Of a DNA stretch of 60,000 nucleotides, positions 48,431 through 60,000 are shown piece by piece. The position numbers and the translations under genes are program-made. The stretch is from NCBI GenBank assembly GCA_950295325.1, contig OX485805.1:35205501-35265500 (forward strand), written 5' to 3'. The stretch's first letter is position 1, and the number at the start of each line of letters is the position of its first letter. The stretch comes from Polytrichum commune. Taxonomy: Eukaryota; Streptophyta; Polytrichopsida; Polytrichales; Polytrichaceae. Below the pieces are notes generated by a model that saw only the letters and a program-made list of their open reading frames with translations, was not told where the DNA came from and did no database searches.

Positions 48431-49949
48431 TAGAAATTTATCGGCCAAGGGACAGGATGGTGGGGCTTGCATAACATGTTATAAGACAAGTTGGGTGGAG
48501 CCAAAATTATTGACCCTCGTACGGAATGGATCGATCCTCCAAGTATCGCAACCTTCAAGACAAAACCTTAAAAAAGTGACTGCTTTCAGGTGTACCTGGA
48601 ATGAAGAAAGCAAGCCAGTAACCTAACATACGGAAATGTTGCTGTGGACTTGGGTCACGATTGAAAGATAGCCCCCAAAATAAATACATATATATATATT
48701 GCACCTAAAACAGAAATCTTCACCCGCCGGATTGTAAGTTCAAAGGGGCAAAAACAACTACCTGCATATATATCATTAAGGAGGGTTGGTCTCGATGCAA
48801 CGGTAGCAATAAATTCGAGAGTCGCTAACTGAGGCTTTGTTAGTATCATATATATGTAAGGGGAAACAACTCATATCATTAAGGACTTTTGAGAGTTGCT
48901 AAGAGTCATCAAGTCCGTATCATAAATGGCTCCGACAGTGGACAAAAACTGTGGAGCCTGGGCTTTCTCAGCAGCAGCAACAAGAACTTGGGGTGGGTGG
49001 TCGGAAGCTTACCTGTACTTACTGAGATGTAAGGTAGACAAATCCATTTCCCGTTACTCCTGAGCAATTTTGGATAATTGTGGTACAAGTGTGATACTAG
49101 AGTGATTTTTCGTAGGTCTGGAAATTGATGTCACAACGTTTAACCCCCCGAAGAAAAATTCCGATCTATTCCAAGGTTTTGAAATTGTTGTAAAGTCTGA
49201 AAGGTAAGATTCTCTCCCGACTCATATTCACAGCATAGGTCGACCTATTTCCAATAATTGGGAGACGAAAACTCTTTGCAAGGAATCCAAATCCGCGCAT
49301 TGTTTTAACTTACTTTTTCCAGCATGTTGAATGTGATGGCTACATGTGTGGAACTTCACAGCTTTAGGGGGGCTTGATGTATTAAGATTGGGGAGGTTAT
49401 CGGAAATGGGTATGCCTACCATAGGAGATGTAAGTTGAACAATAACCCCTATATTCAACAAGCAACCACTTTGTTTTTTTTTACTGATGTACAATATTTA
49501 CCATACATGAACTCCACCTTACTCATTAATCTGCAATTGAAAATACTCTACACATCAAATCAACATGGTTCATCTACTCATAGACAATTGGCATGTGCAA
49601 TTTGGAGATCATTAGAACACGTAAAAATACATATTAAAGTGGGAGGTGGTCATGTTTTTGTTGTGTCGCGAGCTCATGTGAGCATGTTGACTCCAATCAA
49701 TGGTTGCCACTTCACTGCAACCCTGCATGAACATCAAAGGTTGCTTTTTTGCTGTTAAAATGAAATAACTCTCGATGTTCTTGTAAACATGGCCAATTTT
49801 GTTCTCACATCGACCACTAAGGTTTCAAGTTTTGGACACACTCTGATTTTTAATAAACTATTTGCATATATGTAGTCAGAAACACATGATAATACACATA
49901 CCCCAATCGCAAGGCGGGTCAGCCCATAAAGTCCTTTCGATGGGTGTTT
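48431..49949. other. Intergenic, no gene seen
   Basis: No supportable coding region. The two opposite open frames overlapping near 49228-49758 are unrecognised. Confidence 0.35.
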
Positions 49950-49954
49950 TCGCT

Positions 49955-50115
49955 ACTGGCATATGAGTCCTAGGCAACCATCCCGCATCAATGAAAGAAC
50001 ACTACAAATCTGCCACTGCGGTCGATTTGCAGATTTCCAAGTGACATAGGCCAAGCTTCTAGTGATACATGCCGTCCACTTGCCTAGGACTCATACGCCT
50101 ATAACATTTCGACCC
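49955..50115. mobile_element. Small inverted-repeat element, family W copy 1
   Basis: The ends share ggcatatgagtcctaggcaa and its complement (ttgcctaggactcatacgcc). The interior aligns with 58911-59035 (ccatc..g..tcaatgaaagaa, gacatagg.caag.tt.tagtga). Non-coding; family uncertain, possibly CACTA-like because the other copy starts CACTAC. Confidence 0.65.
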
Positions 50116-50169
50116 CAAGTTCCTTGGATCCGGATTCCAAACCCTAATGTAAACCCACCCACCCACCCA

Positions 50170-50383
50170 CCCACCGTTAACGTAACGTAAGATGAGATTG
50201 GACCATCATGGCTGGGTGTGCCTTGGAAACCTGGTCTGCACACAGGAATGAATGAAGTAACTTTTATTAGTACTTACTTGCCTCATAATGGGCCCTGTTG
50301 CCAGCAGTCCTGCTCTCATGTGCCACTCTGCACCTCCCCAACTTCCCTTAACTTGCAGAGTTTCTTTGGAAGCCTGCCTGCAC

Positions 50384-50415
<32 letters not shown>

Positions 50416-50416
50416 G
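50170..50416 (+). repeat. Dispersed repeat family V, copy 2
   Basis: Related to 27985-28283, with tgctctcatgtgccactctg, gcacctccccaactt and a terminal GA run (50391-50416). A (CCCA)n run precedes it at 50153-50175. Confidence 0.65.
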
Positions 50417-50612
50417 TTTTTGGGCATAGTCGGTCAAAATCCCAAGTGATTCTAAAACCAACCGGTTACATGTTGACATCGTTCGGTTTTGCTTTCATTC
50501 AGTTGAGGTATATTCTTCTATAGATTCTTCTAAAATGATCTGTAATTCTTTTGAAGTCTCAAACTTCAACTGGTGGTTATTTCTCAAACTTCACCGGTTC
50601 ATTTGTAACTAA
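50417..50612 (-). repeat. Dispersed repeat family X, copy 4 (inverted)
   Basis: The reverse complement reads agttacaaatgaaccggtg, gtttgagaaataacc, gatgtcaacatgtaacc, ttgggattttgacc, following the other copies. Confidence 0.7.
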
Positions 50613-50702
50613 CCGCCGGTTCTCCCCAAGCAATAGCGGGTCAGGATACTTTTGTTTCCTTCCTTCTTTTCTTATGCGTTTGTTATCCACCGGCATTGTG
50701 TA

Positions 50703-50988
50703 TGAGGGCCATGACCGTGTAATTGTGAGGGCCCTCGATTCTCATCTCAAGGACGGACCACCGACATTGGTCTGCTGGAATTTGCGTCATGCCCATCTCT
50801 TATTATGAAACATTGTTTATAGTCTGTTGTGTAAGAATCCATGTAGGCTTCTTGTGCATGATGATTTTCTTTGGGCGCTTAGGCCTGTCACCTTCTAGTG
50901 TGAAGTGAACTTGGACGGTCTCGGTTTTTTCGACCGACGAGAGATTTTAGATGGTCACGGGCTTTTAGTCTTGTGTGCGAAGTGGCCT
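50703..50988 (+). mobile_element. Truncated Harbinger-like MITE, long type
   Basis: Contains the long-type blocks ccatgaccgtg, gagggccctcgattctcat, gctggaatttgcgtca and agtgtgaagtgaacttggac, and the right end gtgtgcgaagtggcc. It lacks the left terminal repeat and half of the palindrome and is the most decayed copy in the window. Confidence 0.75.
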
Positions 50989-53325
50989 TGAGGTGTGTGG
51001 TCTTCTTGTGGGCACTCCCGATTCTATGGACAGTTTTGGTTTGCAAGTGTGAGAAATGGAGTTGAGATGCAAATGTTATGAGACCTCAAAATGACACTAC
51101 GAGCATATTAGACTTCAAGAGCAACACGTCTTGCGTCGAAAGAAAATAATTCACAAATCTACCACTATAGTAGATTCACAACTTTCTAGCGACGCATGAT
51201 AATTTTCATCAACGCATAATGTTTTGTCGAGTCTCAAATCTCATTTAGTGTGAGAATTTACTTTCTCTTTTCCAATAATCACATGGATCCTCCCACGGTC
51301 ACTATTGAATCTAAAAGGGAGAACGTATTCTGAGCACATAGTCCAATCTCATTGTGACACGTTGCATGTATGTTACATTCATCATGTACATGGAATGCAC
51401 CCTAATACATACCTAACATGTTGGCAATATGCAAAATTTGTAATAGAATTTTGGTGTTACTATAAAGAAAGGCACGTGGATTGATTGTAGGTATTAGTTC
51501 CTCTTTTCCTCCACCTTGGTGGATTGTTTTGAGGACACATTCGTTGTGTCTTTGAGAACGGTGGGTATTGTTGTGCCCGTATCGTGCTAGAGGAGCCGGT
51601 CACCATAGTAAATGTCTTGTGGATTAATGGTGTCGTGGTGTTATATGCATGCAATGTCTTTCAAAGGGGATGGCTCGGCTCAAAATCAAGTTTCTTCGTA
51701 ACTTTAAAAATATCAATCCCTTGCCACAACTTTGATATCCAAGACTCTTCATCGTCATCGTCTAGGATGGGCATCCTCTTGTGTGTATGAATGAAATGTG
51801 AGTGCCTAAACATCCCCCCCCCCCCTCCCCCCCCCCCAACAAGTTTTGGTAGGAGCAATTGGTGGGTGTCATGATGATGGGCTAGGTCATGCCCCCCAAT
51901 TGACACTAACACCGCTACTAAACAAACAAATCGATATGATGGACAAACAAATGGAAAAATGACATGGAGATCTTATACAAAAAAAATTAGTAAGCATAGC
52001 AGCATATGGCATCAGTTTATGTTTTCATCAAATGCAAAGTATTTTGATATGCATTATGTTGACAATGTAGGGTGTTATATTTGAATTAAACACTTCCTTC
52101 TACAAGTGTCTATCCTTATTTGTATTGCATGAGTTCTATGAAGCCAAAAAAAGATCCCATATCCAAACCACATGCTAGGCCACTCCATGTGACAAAGAGG
52201 TGACTTAAGGCTTCTATATAGTATTCATTCTTGAAGAAGAGAGGAGTGTGCGCTCTGTGGAGTTAAGTAGAATTGTATGAGCCATGTGTAAAGCAATAGA
52301 TTAAATCATTTGTTCCTCATGTCAAGTGCATGTCAAGCACACGTGAGCTTATTAAGATTTATGTTTTGAATGTATACATGTTGCGAGGTTAGATGAATTT
52401 GAACATTCATGGATATGTTGAGGTACTATGCTCTATGCATTAAACAGTGGAGTGTCAATCCATATAGAGAGTGTTCTTGTGAGAATGACAAACTTGTAGA
52501 GTACTCCATAGGATATTGAGATTGAATATTTTGGTTATTAAATAATTCCGAGATGTTCACCATCACACATAGATGTTAACTATGAGGGCATAACATGCCA
52601 CATAAGAGATATTCATTAGCATGATGGAGGCTTTGAGAGAGATAGAGTACGCATGGAGGCTGAGAGACAATGCAAAGAATCCTCCTCAAGGACCACTTGC
52701 TATGTGTGATTTGCAGTGGGTCATCCATACATGTCACATGCGATTGTAGGTTGTACCATAAAAATAAGATGGCAACGATACCATGGCACAAGTTGATAAA
52801 CAAGTCATCAAATGAGGATAATTGTTTTCTAGTTCCAAGTATATTGAAGAGACACTTAGAAGAATCTTGTCCAATGCACTATAATATACATCCAAACAAC
52901 GTGTTGTGTGCCCCTGATTGGAGTGACTCAATATGTCACTTGCGGGAGTGGACCTTGGGGTGACCCCCAAGTCCCACAAGGCGACAAGGCGATAACAACC
53001 CATTTGGAGGGGTGAAGGTTAAGTGTGGGGGTTGTCTAGAAAGGAACCTTACTTTGCCTCCTGGGGGTGGCAACAATCCGTTAATCACCTAGAATTGAAT
53101 CTTATATGGCAATAAAATTCAAGGGCTTTCCAACATCGTAAAGAACGTCCCATTTGGACAAACGATGCGGCCTACAGAGTTTGCATGAGCTTTAGCTCCG
53201 AAAGTGGTGATTGGTGTTACTTTAAGGTGGACATTCCATCCTTTGACGGTGAGGTGGTGGGAGCCTTGTATGGAGGGCCATAAGTTATATGAGTGGAGAA
53301 GGATAGCAAGGTTTTTTCTTTCCTT
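50989..53325. other. Intergenic, no gene seen
   Basis: Contains a C12-T-C11 run at 51814-51837 and a stretch at 51130-51215 resembling the interior of family W. Short open frames are unrecognised. Confidence 0.4.
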
Positions 53326-53334
53326 CAATTATGG

Positions 53335-53372
<38 letters not shown>

Positions 53373-53385
53373 AAATTCGGACAGG

Positions 53386-53421
53386 CTCGGGCTACGTAAA
53401 ATTTATTACGGGCTGCCCGAG
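53386..53421. repeat. Hairpin at the start of the insertion
   Basis: Arms CTCGGGC and GCCCGAG enclose a further partially paired cgtaaaatttattacg. Confidence 0.6.
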
Positions 53422-53454
53422 AGTGAGAAAATTTACAGTATAAAATAACATACG

Positions 53455-53652
53455 GTGAAAGCTGTCGAAACAGAGTCACCACGGCATAGTGAGTCAGGCC
53501 CTGATAGTGGGGACTCAAGAAAGCTCTTCATCTATCAAGCTCTAGTAAGAAGGTTGATAGACAGCGTAGAAGAGCATGAAATACTGCAGTCTTTGAGAGA
53601 ACGGTCGAAGGCAGAGTTACGTGGGACAGCACTCTCCGCAGTATTCGTGTAA
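53455..53652 (+). pseudogene. Coding-like fragment, unknown
   Basis: An open frame with a charged, helix-prone composition (LFIYQALVRRLIDSVEEHEI, then LQSLRERSKAELRG) ends at a stop at 53650-53652. It has no ATG at its beginning; upstream the frame is closed at 53446. It reads more like the last exon of a real gene than random DNA. It may be a gene piece carried by the surrounding insertion, or the end of a gene whose other exons I cannot see. I do not recognise the protein. Confidence 0.35.
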
Positions 53653-54444
53653 ATCCGGCTAGCTGCTCCGGCAAGCTTTGAAGAATAGGATTCACACAGT
53701 TCCTATACCAATAGTTGCAGCAAGTTGTGCAAGATGAGCTCATCTAACAGTGAATTCAAGGTGTCTAATCTAGGAGATACACTACCACACAGTTGACACT
53801 TGCAAATGAACAGGAACATAAGGGGAATTCTGACTGCATAATTGGATTCACCCATTTCTTGATTCATTCATTTCTTGATTCAGCATTTTCTTGTTTCAAG
53901 AATACTTTCAATATATGCAACTATAGATATGATATTGAATATTGATTAAATTCCAAGGAAGATGTATAGTCTTGTTGACATCGATAACAAGTAAGAAGGT
54001 CCGTTGACACCTGTTGTACGCTCTACTAACTTTTCTTGTAATTGTGGGGAGCATGGGCACAGGTGAGGACCTCTTCTACAAGGACTAGCACCTTCCGAAG
54101 AAATTGTCCACTCATAGCTATTTCCCAAGAAATTTCTCATTGAAATTTGAAATACTGACTATGAGCATTACTTTCTTGTTTTTACCAAAACACTTTATAC
54201 TTCTTACATACTGCTGGATACAAATACTTGATATGAAAGACGGGTTATAAGAACCTGATATTGCTGACTGTACAATGCAGTGCTATTTTGAATTGTCGCC
54301 CTACTTGTATTATGCTAATAATAAAGACCTGCAGTATTCTGATATTTCGACATAATTATACTGTATAACCATATGACTACAGAAATAACTCTACATGTAG
54401 TCGGAGTGACCAGACTAGAGATGGTCTGAAAGAGGAAAGTGGCC

Positions 54445-55310
54445 TGATGAAATACACCCCAAGTATTTCATTAATGACCACTTGAGAGATGCTACGTTCA
54501 AGACTGTTACTGGAGGAATTCGGATGCTACCCTTACTTAAAGATGGTCTGTTGATTTGACGAAATTTTGAACCAGACAAGAATCTGAACAGGCCAGGAGC
54601 ATTCGAACTAACCTTGTGAAAGCTTTGTTTACTGGATTGATACAGAACATGCAGATTTCATGAAGCCTTGTTCCTAATGATTTTTTTGAAAATACTTATG
54701 TATGAGCAATTAGTTGGATAACTACTCTCCTACATATTATATACCCAAGTATTTCATTAGTAACCACTTGAGAGAGGCTACTTTCAAGAATGTTACTGCA
54801 GGAATTCGGATGATACCCATACTTGAAACTGGTCTGTTGATTTGACGAAATTTTGACCCGTATGATTAACTAGAATCGGAAACAGGCTAGGAGCATGCGG
54901 ATTAACCTTGTGAAGCTTTGTGTACTGGATTGATACAGAACAGGGAGATTTCATGAATCCCTGTTCCTGATGATGTCTTTGAAAATACTTATGTATGAGC
55001 AATTAGTTGGATTACTATTCTCCTACATAGTATATACCCAAGTATTTCATTAGTGACCACCTGAGAGATTCTACTTTCAGGAATGTTACTGCAGTAATTC
55101 GGATGATACCCATACTTGAAGTTGGTTTGTTGATTTGACGAAATTTTGACTCATATGATTAACAAGAGTCTGAATAGGCTGGGAGCATTCGGATTAACCT
55201 TGTTGAGCTTTACTAATACAGAACAGGCAGATTTTATGAATTCCTGTTCCTGATGATACTTATGTATGAGCAATTAGTTGGATAACTATACTCTTACATA
55301 TTATGTACCC
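54445..55310 (+). repeat. Tandem array, about 290-bp unit, three copies
   Basis: The marker caagtatttcatta occurs at 54460, 54746 and 55039 (periods 286 and 293). Each unit includes ggaattcggatg, ttgatttgacgaaattttga and tgtatgagcaattagttgga. Confidence 0.9.
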
Positions 55311-55854
55311 TGATAATCCGGTGTGTTAAGTAAACAAAGATAATAAGTGGAAGTGTCACAGGAAATATTGACTCAGTATATACACTGGATATAACTGTAT
55401 GATACAACGACACATAATCTTACACACCAACTTATTGGTAGAAAGTGACGTCACTTAATCCGTGATGACCATTTGAGACTAGATGGTGTGTTACACCCTT
55501 AAACATTGATGAGGAATCCAATAACCAGGGAGTATCGTTTACCATAAAGATCGTTCGTGACTTTGGTATATGATCCACCCTGTGAAATCAAAACGATTTG
55601 CCTAACGAGGACAGAACAGAACTCAACTATTACAGGGAGTTATGAATAATGAAATACCAGTTAATTATCAAGACCCTACTCAGATAGGGATGTATGTTGT
55701 CTATAACCTTACATAACCTTACTCTACAAGAAGGATAGAATATCCTATTCTGACTAGAGAAAAATCCAGACAAGATTGGTCAGCTCTCTCTCTCTCAATT
55801 ACATTATGGAGAAGAGATACAATTTTATAAATTTAAAAAAAATTAAAAGTTACA

Positions 55855-56075
55855 AAATTTATATCGAATTGTGTGCTCAAAATTTGACAATCGTTCTAAA
55901 ACCAGTGATCAACATAATTGGAATGACCTATATGATCATTTAATGAGAAAAAAGAATCTTCACTTTGACAATGAAGAAGATATTCATATGAACTCGTAAA
56001 ATTGTGAGGAAAAATGTTACATGCACAATTTGGATTTGCTCATCACCTTGCACTGATTGCATGTTTCGAAACCTA
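55855..56075 (+). repeat. Dispersed repeat family Y, copy 4
   Basis: Shares gtgtgctcaaaatttgacaa, atgatcatttaatgag, gaagatattcatatgaactc and atttggatttgctcatcacc; the G run is absent. Confidence 0.7.
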
Positions 56076-56109
56076 CAAAAAGTGGGTGTGGAGCGAGAAG
56101 TGCCTGTTT

Positions 56110-57420
56110 AAGGCCCAGTTACCTTAGCTGCTTTATCGCCATTTCACAAATGCACGATTGTAACACACAGAACTTCACAAGAACTTCACAAGATACACAT
56201 AGCTCCATGACACGGGCACCTCACAGTAATCGGTTTTTGTCAAAACTTTCAATTCTTTTGTGTCACTTAAGGGCCAGTTCACACACGAGCCAAGAGCCGT
56301 GTCCATGAAATTGTGAGAGCCCAAAGAAAGCATGCAAAGGCCGTCCCAACACACCTTCAAAATCATGTAGTGTGGTCATGGATCCTCAAGTGTAGTGTGA
56401 AGTCATATGTGACCGGGCCTTCAACCAAATGTTATTTCAAGGAATTTTTAATCATGTTGGTCATCACACATCATAAAATAGAATAAACCCAACGGTTGTG
56501 AGTGTTTGGAGTGCCATGGTCTCCGGGGTTTGTGTTAGGCCTACCTCCAAGAGGTGGTTTTTGAAAATAATCCAAAGTGACCATGAAACATGATCCATTC
56601 GATGCCATGTAGGAATCCATGTCGACTCTACATCCATCTTGCATTCACTTACATACTCCGTTGGTCCCTCAAGCGTAGTGTGAAGCGAACTTGGACCGGC
56701 TCCGCCTTTTCCACCAATGAGAGTGCTTGAAGTGAACTGGTCACGGGCTCTCAGTCTCGTGTGTGAAGTGGCCCTAAGTAGCTACCATGTCTATGTACTC
56801 AAGCTTGACAGATTGTTTTGTGTTTCTAGGAACCGGGAAGATTACAAAATTGTGTCGACAAGTTGTGTGATCCTACAATGAACAGGGGGAGAACCGACCT
56901 CAAGTTACAAATAAACCAGTTGAGTTTGTGAACTAACCGGTTTAATTTGGAGTTATCTAGCTCTAGTCCATCCATCTTCAACTGGGAGTTGTCTCGCTCC
57001 CATCATCCTCTGCTTACACACTGTCACATGTGGTTAAAATATTCAATCATCCATCAATATCTCTAGTTACATTACAATTTTGAAGTTCATCAAGACTTTA
57101 AAAAAATTACCAATCGTTTCAAAGGAATCTATGGAATATACCTCAACTTAATGAAGAAAAACGGGAAGATCACAACACGGAACCGGTTGGACTTGGGAAC
57201 GCTAGGATCTTGACCGATTATTGCCCTAAAATCTAGCCGGGCATTGGATCCTTGTGCCTGGCATTAATGAGGACTGGCCGAGTATTTGTTATGATAAAAG
57301 CTCATACATGTACGTACCTCACATTCTCATAAGTTTTCAATTACAGTTGCTTCGTTCTTTTCTTTCCCTCTCTGGAACCTTTTAATGCTACTGCAAGTAC
57401 ATGCAAGTGCATGTTGAGAA
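56110..57420 (+). repeat. Dispersed repeat family X, long copy split by a MITE
   Basis: catttcacaaatgcac (56123) matches the start of the long copy near 33150; after the MITE (56271-56774) the match resumes at about 56800 (gacagattgttttgtgtttc) and continues through the core to ctctggaacctttt near 57370. Confidence 0.7.
56271..56774 (-). mobile_element. PIF/Harbinger-like MITE, short type, inverted (504 bp)
   Basis: Starts GGGCCAGTTCACACACGAG and ends GTGTGTGAAGTGGCCC, flanked by TAA (56268-56270 and 56775-56777). Its interior is the reverse of 12670-13175. It lies inside a family X copy and so is younger than it. Confidence 0.87.
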
Positions 57421-58454
57421 TGTTAGATGCATAACTTAGTCCATATGTATTGTGTCAATGTGGAGTTGTAATCCCGGAAACTTTGGTAAATGCGTGAGAC
57501 TGGGAATGATAGAAAGCATACCTAGCCTCATTGTTGGGAGCCCTGAACGGGGAGTTTATGGGTCGACTCAGATTTTTACCCCTTTTTTCACGTATCATTC
57601 GGTGGTTGTCTATGCTCATCCGGTTGATGCCTGAGCTTATTAACTCAATTCGGTGAAAACCCTAATGTTTTCTTAGTTTCCCGGTCATTTTCCCTAAGTT
57701 TCTATAGACAATCCGTTACAAAACTGACAAATTAAATAAGAACTTGGTACACATACTAGATTTAAGGCGATTTGCACACTAATTCAACTTTGGTTACTAC
57801 GTATGATAAAAGATCATTTCAAATCATGTTTTGAAAGAAATCAGAATTATTCAAGGTATGAAAACATGAAACACCCTCAATAATGCATGAAAACAACAAC
57901 CAAAAACATCAAATAAGCACTCAAAAATATGAAATCAACACCCTTAAACATCAAATAAACGTTGCAAAAACATTAAAACAATACTTAACAAAGGGATGGA
58001 GATGGTAGCTTTGGTGGAGTCTCGCCGTGGCACCGTACATGTAAACCCTTAAAGATAGAAAGAGACAGATGAAGGATTCAAGGTAAGGTGTGGGAGAACC
58101 AATTATAACCGGAGATACCCTCGGGCAACCTGGCTAAGAACTAGTGGGAGATGGTGTGGGGCAACTAATATCCGCCCACTCTTGAATGGGAACGGATGAT
58201 AAACCATCATCAACTTTAGAGAAGCTATTGATTTCCTATACACCTAATTTTTCCTTCGTTTATACAACCTAAAGTACTGAAATTAAATCGGTAATTTATC
58301 GATTTCACTCGGTTGATTTTACATTAAATGTCGGATCTCCCCATTCACTGGTCGAGAGGAGGCATGTTGCATGTACGATTATTCTTTGAACTACTTGCAT
58401 AAATCAAGGCCGGGTTTTGTGTGGTCTTAAACGGTTACTTTTGCCAACTAGCCC
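57421..58454. other. Intergenic, no gene seen
   Basis: A-rich low-complexity segment with repeated aaacatcaaataa near 57905-57960. A 60-codon plus-strand frame at 57452-57634 (start MSMWSCNPGNFGKC) is unrecognised. Confidence 0.35.
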
Positions 58455-58740
58455 ACTTCCCATAGGATATGAAACACGCGATTAGCACGAGATAGTAGCA
58501 AATCCAAATCGAGGCCGTAGTCACTTTCCTCATAAATTTTGGAGCTCGTATGAATATCTTGTACATTCTCATAGTGAAAATTCTCATGTTCATTAAATGC
58601 GCATGTAGTCCCCCCCCCCTCCATTACGTTGACTTTTGAGCTTAGAAAAATTATCGTATTTCGAGCACATAGTCCAATGACTTTCAACCACATGTCTTTT
58701 TGGATCCATTCTTGGAGCCACACATAGTGACATACCACTC
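58455..58740 (-). repeat. Dispersed repeat family Y, copy 5 (inverted)
   Basis: The reverse complement carries the family landmarks (gactatgtgctcgaaatacg, gcatttaatgaac, tttggatttgctac, gcgtgtttcatatcc). C10 at 58610-58619 corresponds to the G run of copies 1 and 2. Confidence 0.75.
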
Positions 58741-58910
58741 AAATATAGGTTGTCGGTTAAGATAAGTAATCGAATTAGGTGCATCTACCTTACATTGTAA
58801 AAAGAAATACACAAATATTCTAGAATGTCCAATATAATTTTGCCTTTGTGAGTTTCTTGTTAGCTCCTCTCAATGGTGTCTAACTAGAGTAATTCAGGGT
58901 CTTGAAGCTA

Positions 58911-59035
58911 CACTACTAGCATAGTCTTGGGCAACCATCTTGTGTCAATGAAAGAAGAATGAAGTTTTTTCAAGGGACATAGGGCAAGTTTATAGTGACA
59001 CACGTCAGTTGCCTAGGACTCATATGCATGTAGTG
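58911..59035. mobile_element. Small inverted-repeat element, family W copy 2
   Basis: Begins CACTACTAGCAT and ends ATGCATGTAGTG, 125 bp, with gttgcctaggactcatatgc at the right. The ends suggest a CACTA-type MITE, but the flanking triplets (cta and ttt) do not match, so no target duplication is visible. Confidence 0.6.
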
Positions 59036-60000
59036 TTTCGTGTCTCTTGTCTAGTTAACTAAAAAAGAATAATCCCTATGGTTATACTACTCTACTATTT
59101 TATACCGTTTTTGTTTGAGGTGCACTCTCATGCAGCAATATCCTATTGCCTTTGAACATTGTCTTTGCAAGAAGTGGGATAAGAAAGAAGGCAAGGTAAA
59201 CGGGCCTATAGTGAACAATTTGTGCACCTCGGAGCCTAAATATGTTTATTTAATATTTCATTAACAAGACATCAAATTAGCAACGCATAGGGAGAATAAG
59301 ACATTTCATTTTCATGAAGTCTAAACAATTTTTAATCTAGACAAAATTATGTAAATCAAGATCTATTTGCCTCTAAAGTGGTTACATGACCCTCCCCTCA
59401 CCTCCTCCTCCTCCTCCCCCCCCCCTTACATCAAAAGAATAGATAGTGTTGAGTTTTCCTCATTTTTAAATGCGTATTGTTTTTGGTGTTTACGACAATG
59501 CCATTAGTATTCATTTTGAAGTAAGTCAATGTCTGCTATGGAGCACGTGAAATGTTCATTGTGCACCTATTCCCAACATGTTGGGGAGTTTGGGTATTGC
59601 AAGCCATCTGGTTTATATGCCAATTGTCTCGTTGGATCAAACTTTCAAAGTAGAAATGAAAGCCATGCAACTTAATTTTTTCGAATAATGTATCAATACA
59701 TTGCTGCATTTTTTAGTCAAAATAGTTCAAATCCATTACAATCACACAAGGGCATATGTTTGTGCTACCCATGTTGATCATATATCAAATTTTGGCTAAT
59801 TGTGTGAAAGTGCATTATACTTATTTGCATGAGATAAAATGTTTCTTAAATAATTTATTATCCACCAAGTTCAAGAATCATATTTTATATATTTGTGGGT
59901 TTGAATTCTTATTGTATGCATTTTCTTTTTCATCAAGGAGAAAATAAAAGTTTACTCATACATGACATTGATGATCAAAATACAATGTGTGTACTTGCAT
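59036..60000. other. Intergenic to window end, no gene seen
   Basis: AT-rich; CTC repeats followed by a C10 run at 59416-59425. No coding region supported. Confidence 0.4.

Larger units (their letters stand above)
53337..55795 (+). mobile_element. Unclassified 2.46-kb insertion bounded by CT repeats
   Basis: The segment starts with (CT)17 (53337-53370) and ends with a shorter CT run. Immediately outside lie similar sequences, CAATTATGGAG (53326-53336) and CAATTA-CAT-TATGGAG (55796-55811), which look like a target duplication with a small indel. Inside are, in order, a hairpin (53386-53421), a 65-codon coding-like fragment, non-coding DNA, a three-unit tandem repeat (54445-55310) and about 480 bp of further unique sequence. 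No TIR, LTR or polymerase motif seen. Confidence 0.4.

Noticed and set aside
55310-55795. Possible LTR at the end of the CT-bounded insertion
   Set aside because: No second copy at the other end, no TG...CA ends and no primer site seen.

Overview
The window reads as nuclear DNA of a land plant with a large, repeat-rich, gene-poor genome. The evidence is a spliced plant-type beta-tubulin gene, a ten-exon gene for a membrane-anchored RING-H2 protein, and debris of plant transposon superfamilies (Ty3/gypsy chromovirus, hAT, CACTA, PIF/Harbinger, and a MULE/SWIM-type protein). A bryophyte would fit, but the sequence alone does not fix the lineage. There is no prokaryotic operon structure, no CRISPR array, and I found no convincing tRNA or rRNA gene.

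Layout. 1-1.6 kb: 3' part of a SWIM zinc-finger gene entering from the left edge. 1.6-6.1 kb: intergenic, with a 225-bp CACTA-type MITE at 4001-4225. 6.1-10.3 kb: a decayed Ty3/gypsy element on the minus strand, with a 631-bp 3' LTR, truncated 5' LTR, tRNA-iMet-like primer site and pol remnant. 12.7-17.4 kb: a Harbinger-like MITE, other repeats, and a 1.6-kb hAT element with 8-bp target duplication and a 340-codon transposase C-terminal exon. 18-24.8 kb: the RING-H2 gene, ten exons with compatible phases, predicting about 759 residues. Its layout is signal peptide, sandwich-like domain, EGF, sandwich-like domain, EGF, sandwich-like domain, membrane span, RING-H2. 25-44 kb: intergenic repeats, including a 300-bp tandem array (28.3-29.75 kb), nested MITEs (30.3-31.4 kb) and three Harbinger-like MITEs (37.7-42 kb), two of them abutting. 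44.4-46.4 kb: beta-tubulin, three exons, 443 residues. 46.8-48 kb: a decayed partial copy of the RING-H2 gene. 48-60 kb: more repeats, a 2.46-kb unclassified insertion bounded by CT repeats (53.3-55.8 kb) and a further Harbinger-like MITE (56.3-56.8 kb).

The two intact genes are unrelated in function and both lie on the plus strand. The rest is best understood as layered insertion. Several short elements sit inside other repeats, and sister copies elsewhere in the window preserve the empty site, so element boundaries and 2-bp target duplications can be read directly. At least five repeat families recur here (called V, W, X, Y and the Harbinger-like family below). Long poly-G/poly-C runs of 9-16 bases are unusually frequent, some at a fixed place inside family Y.
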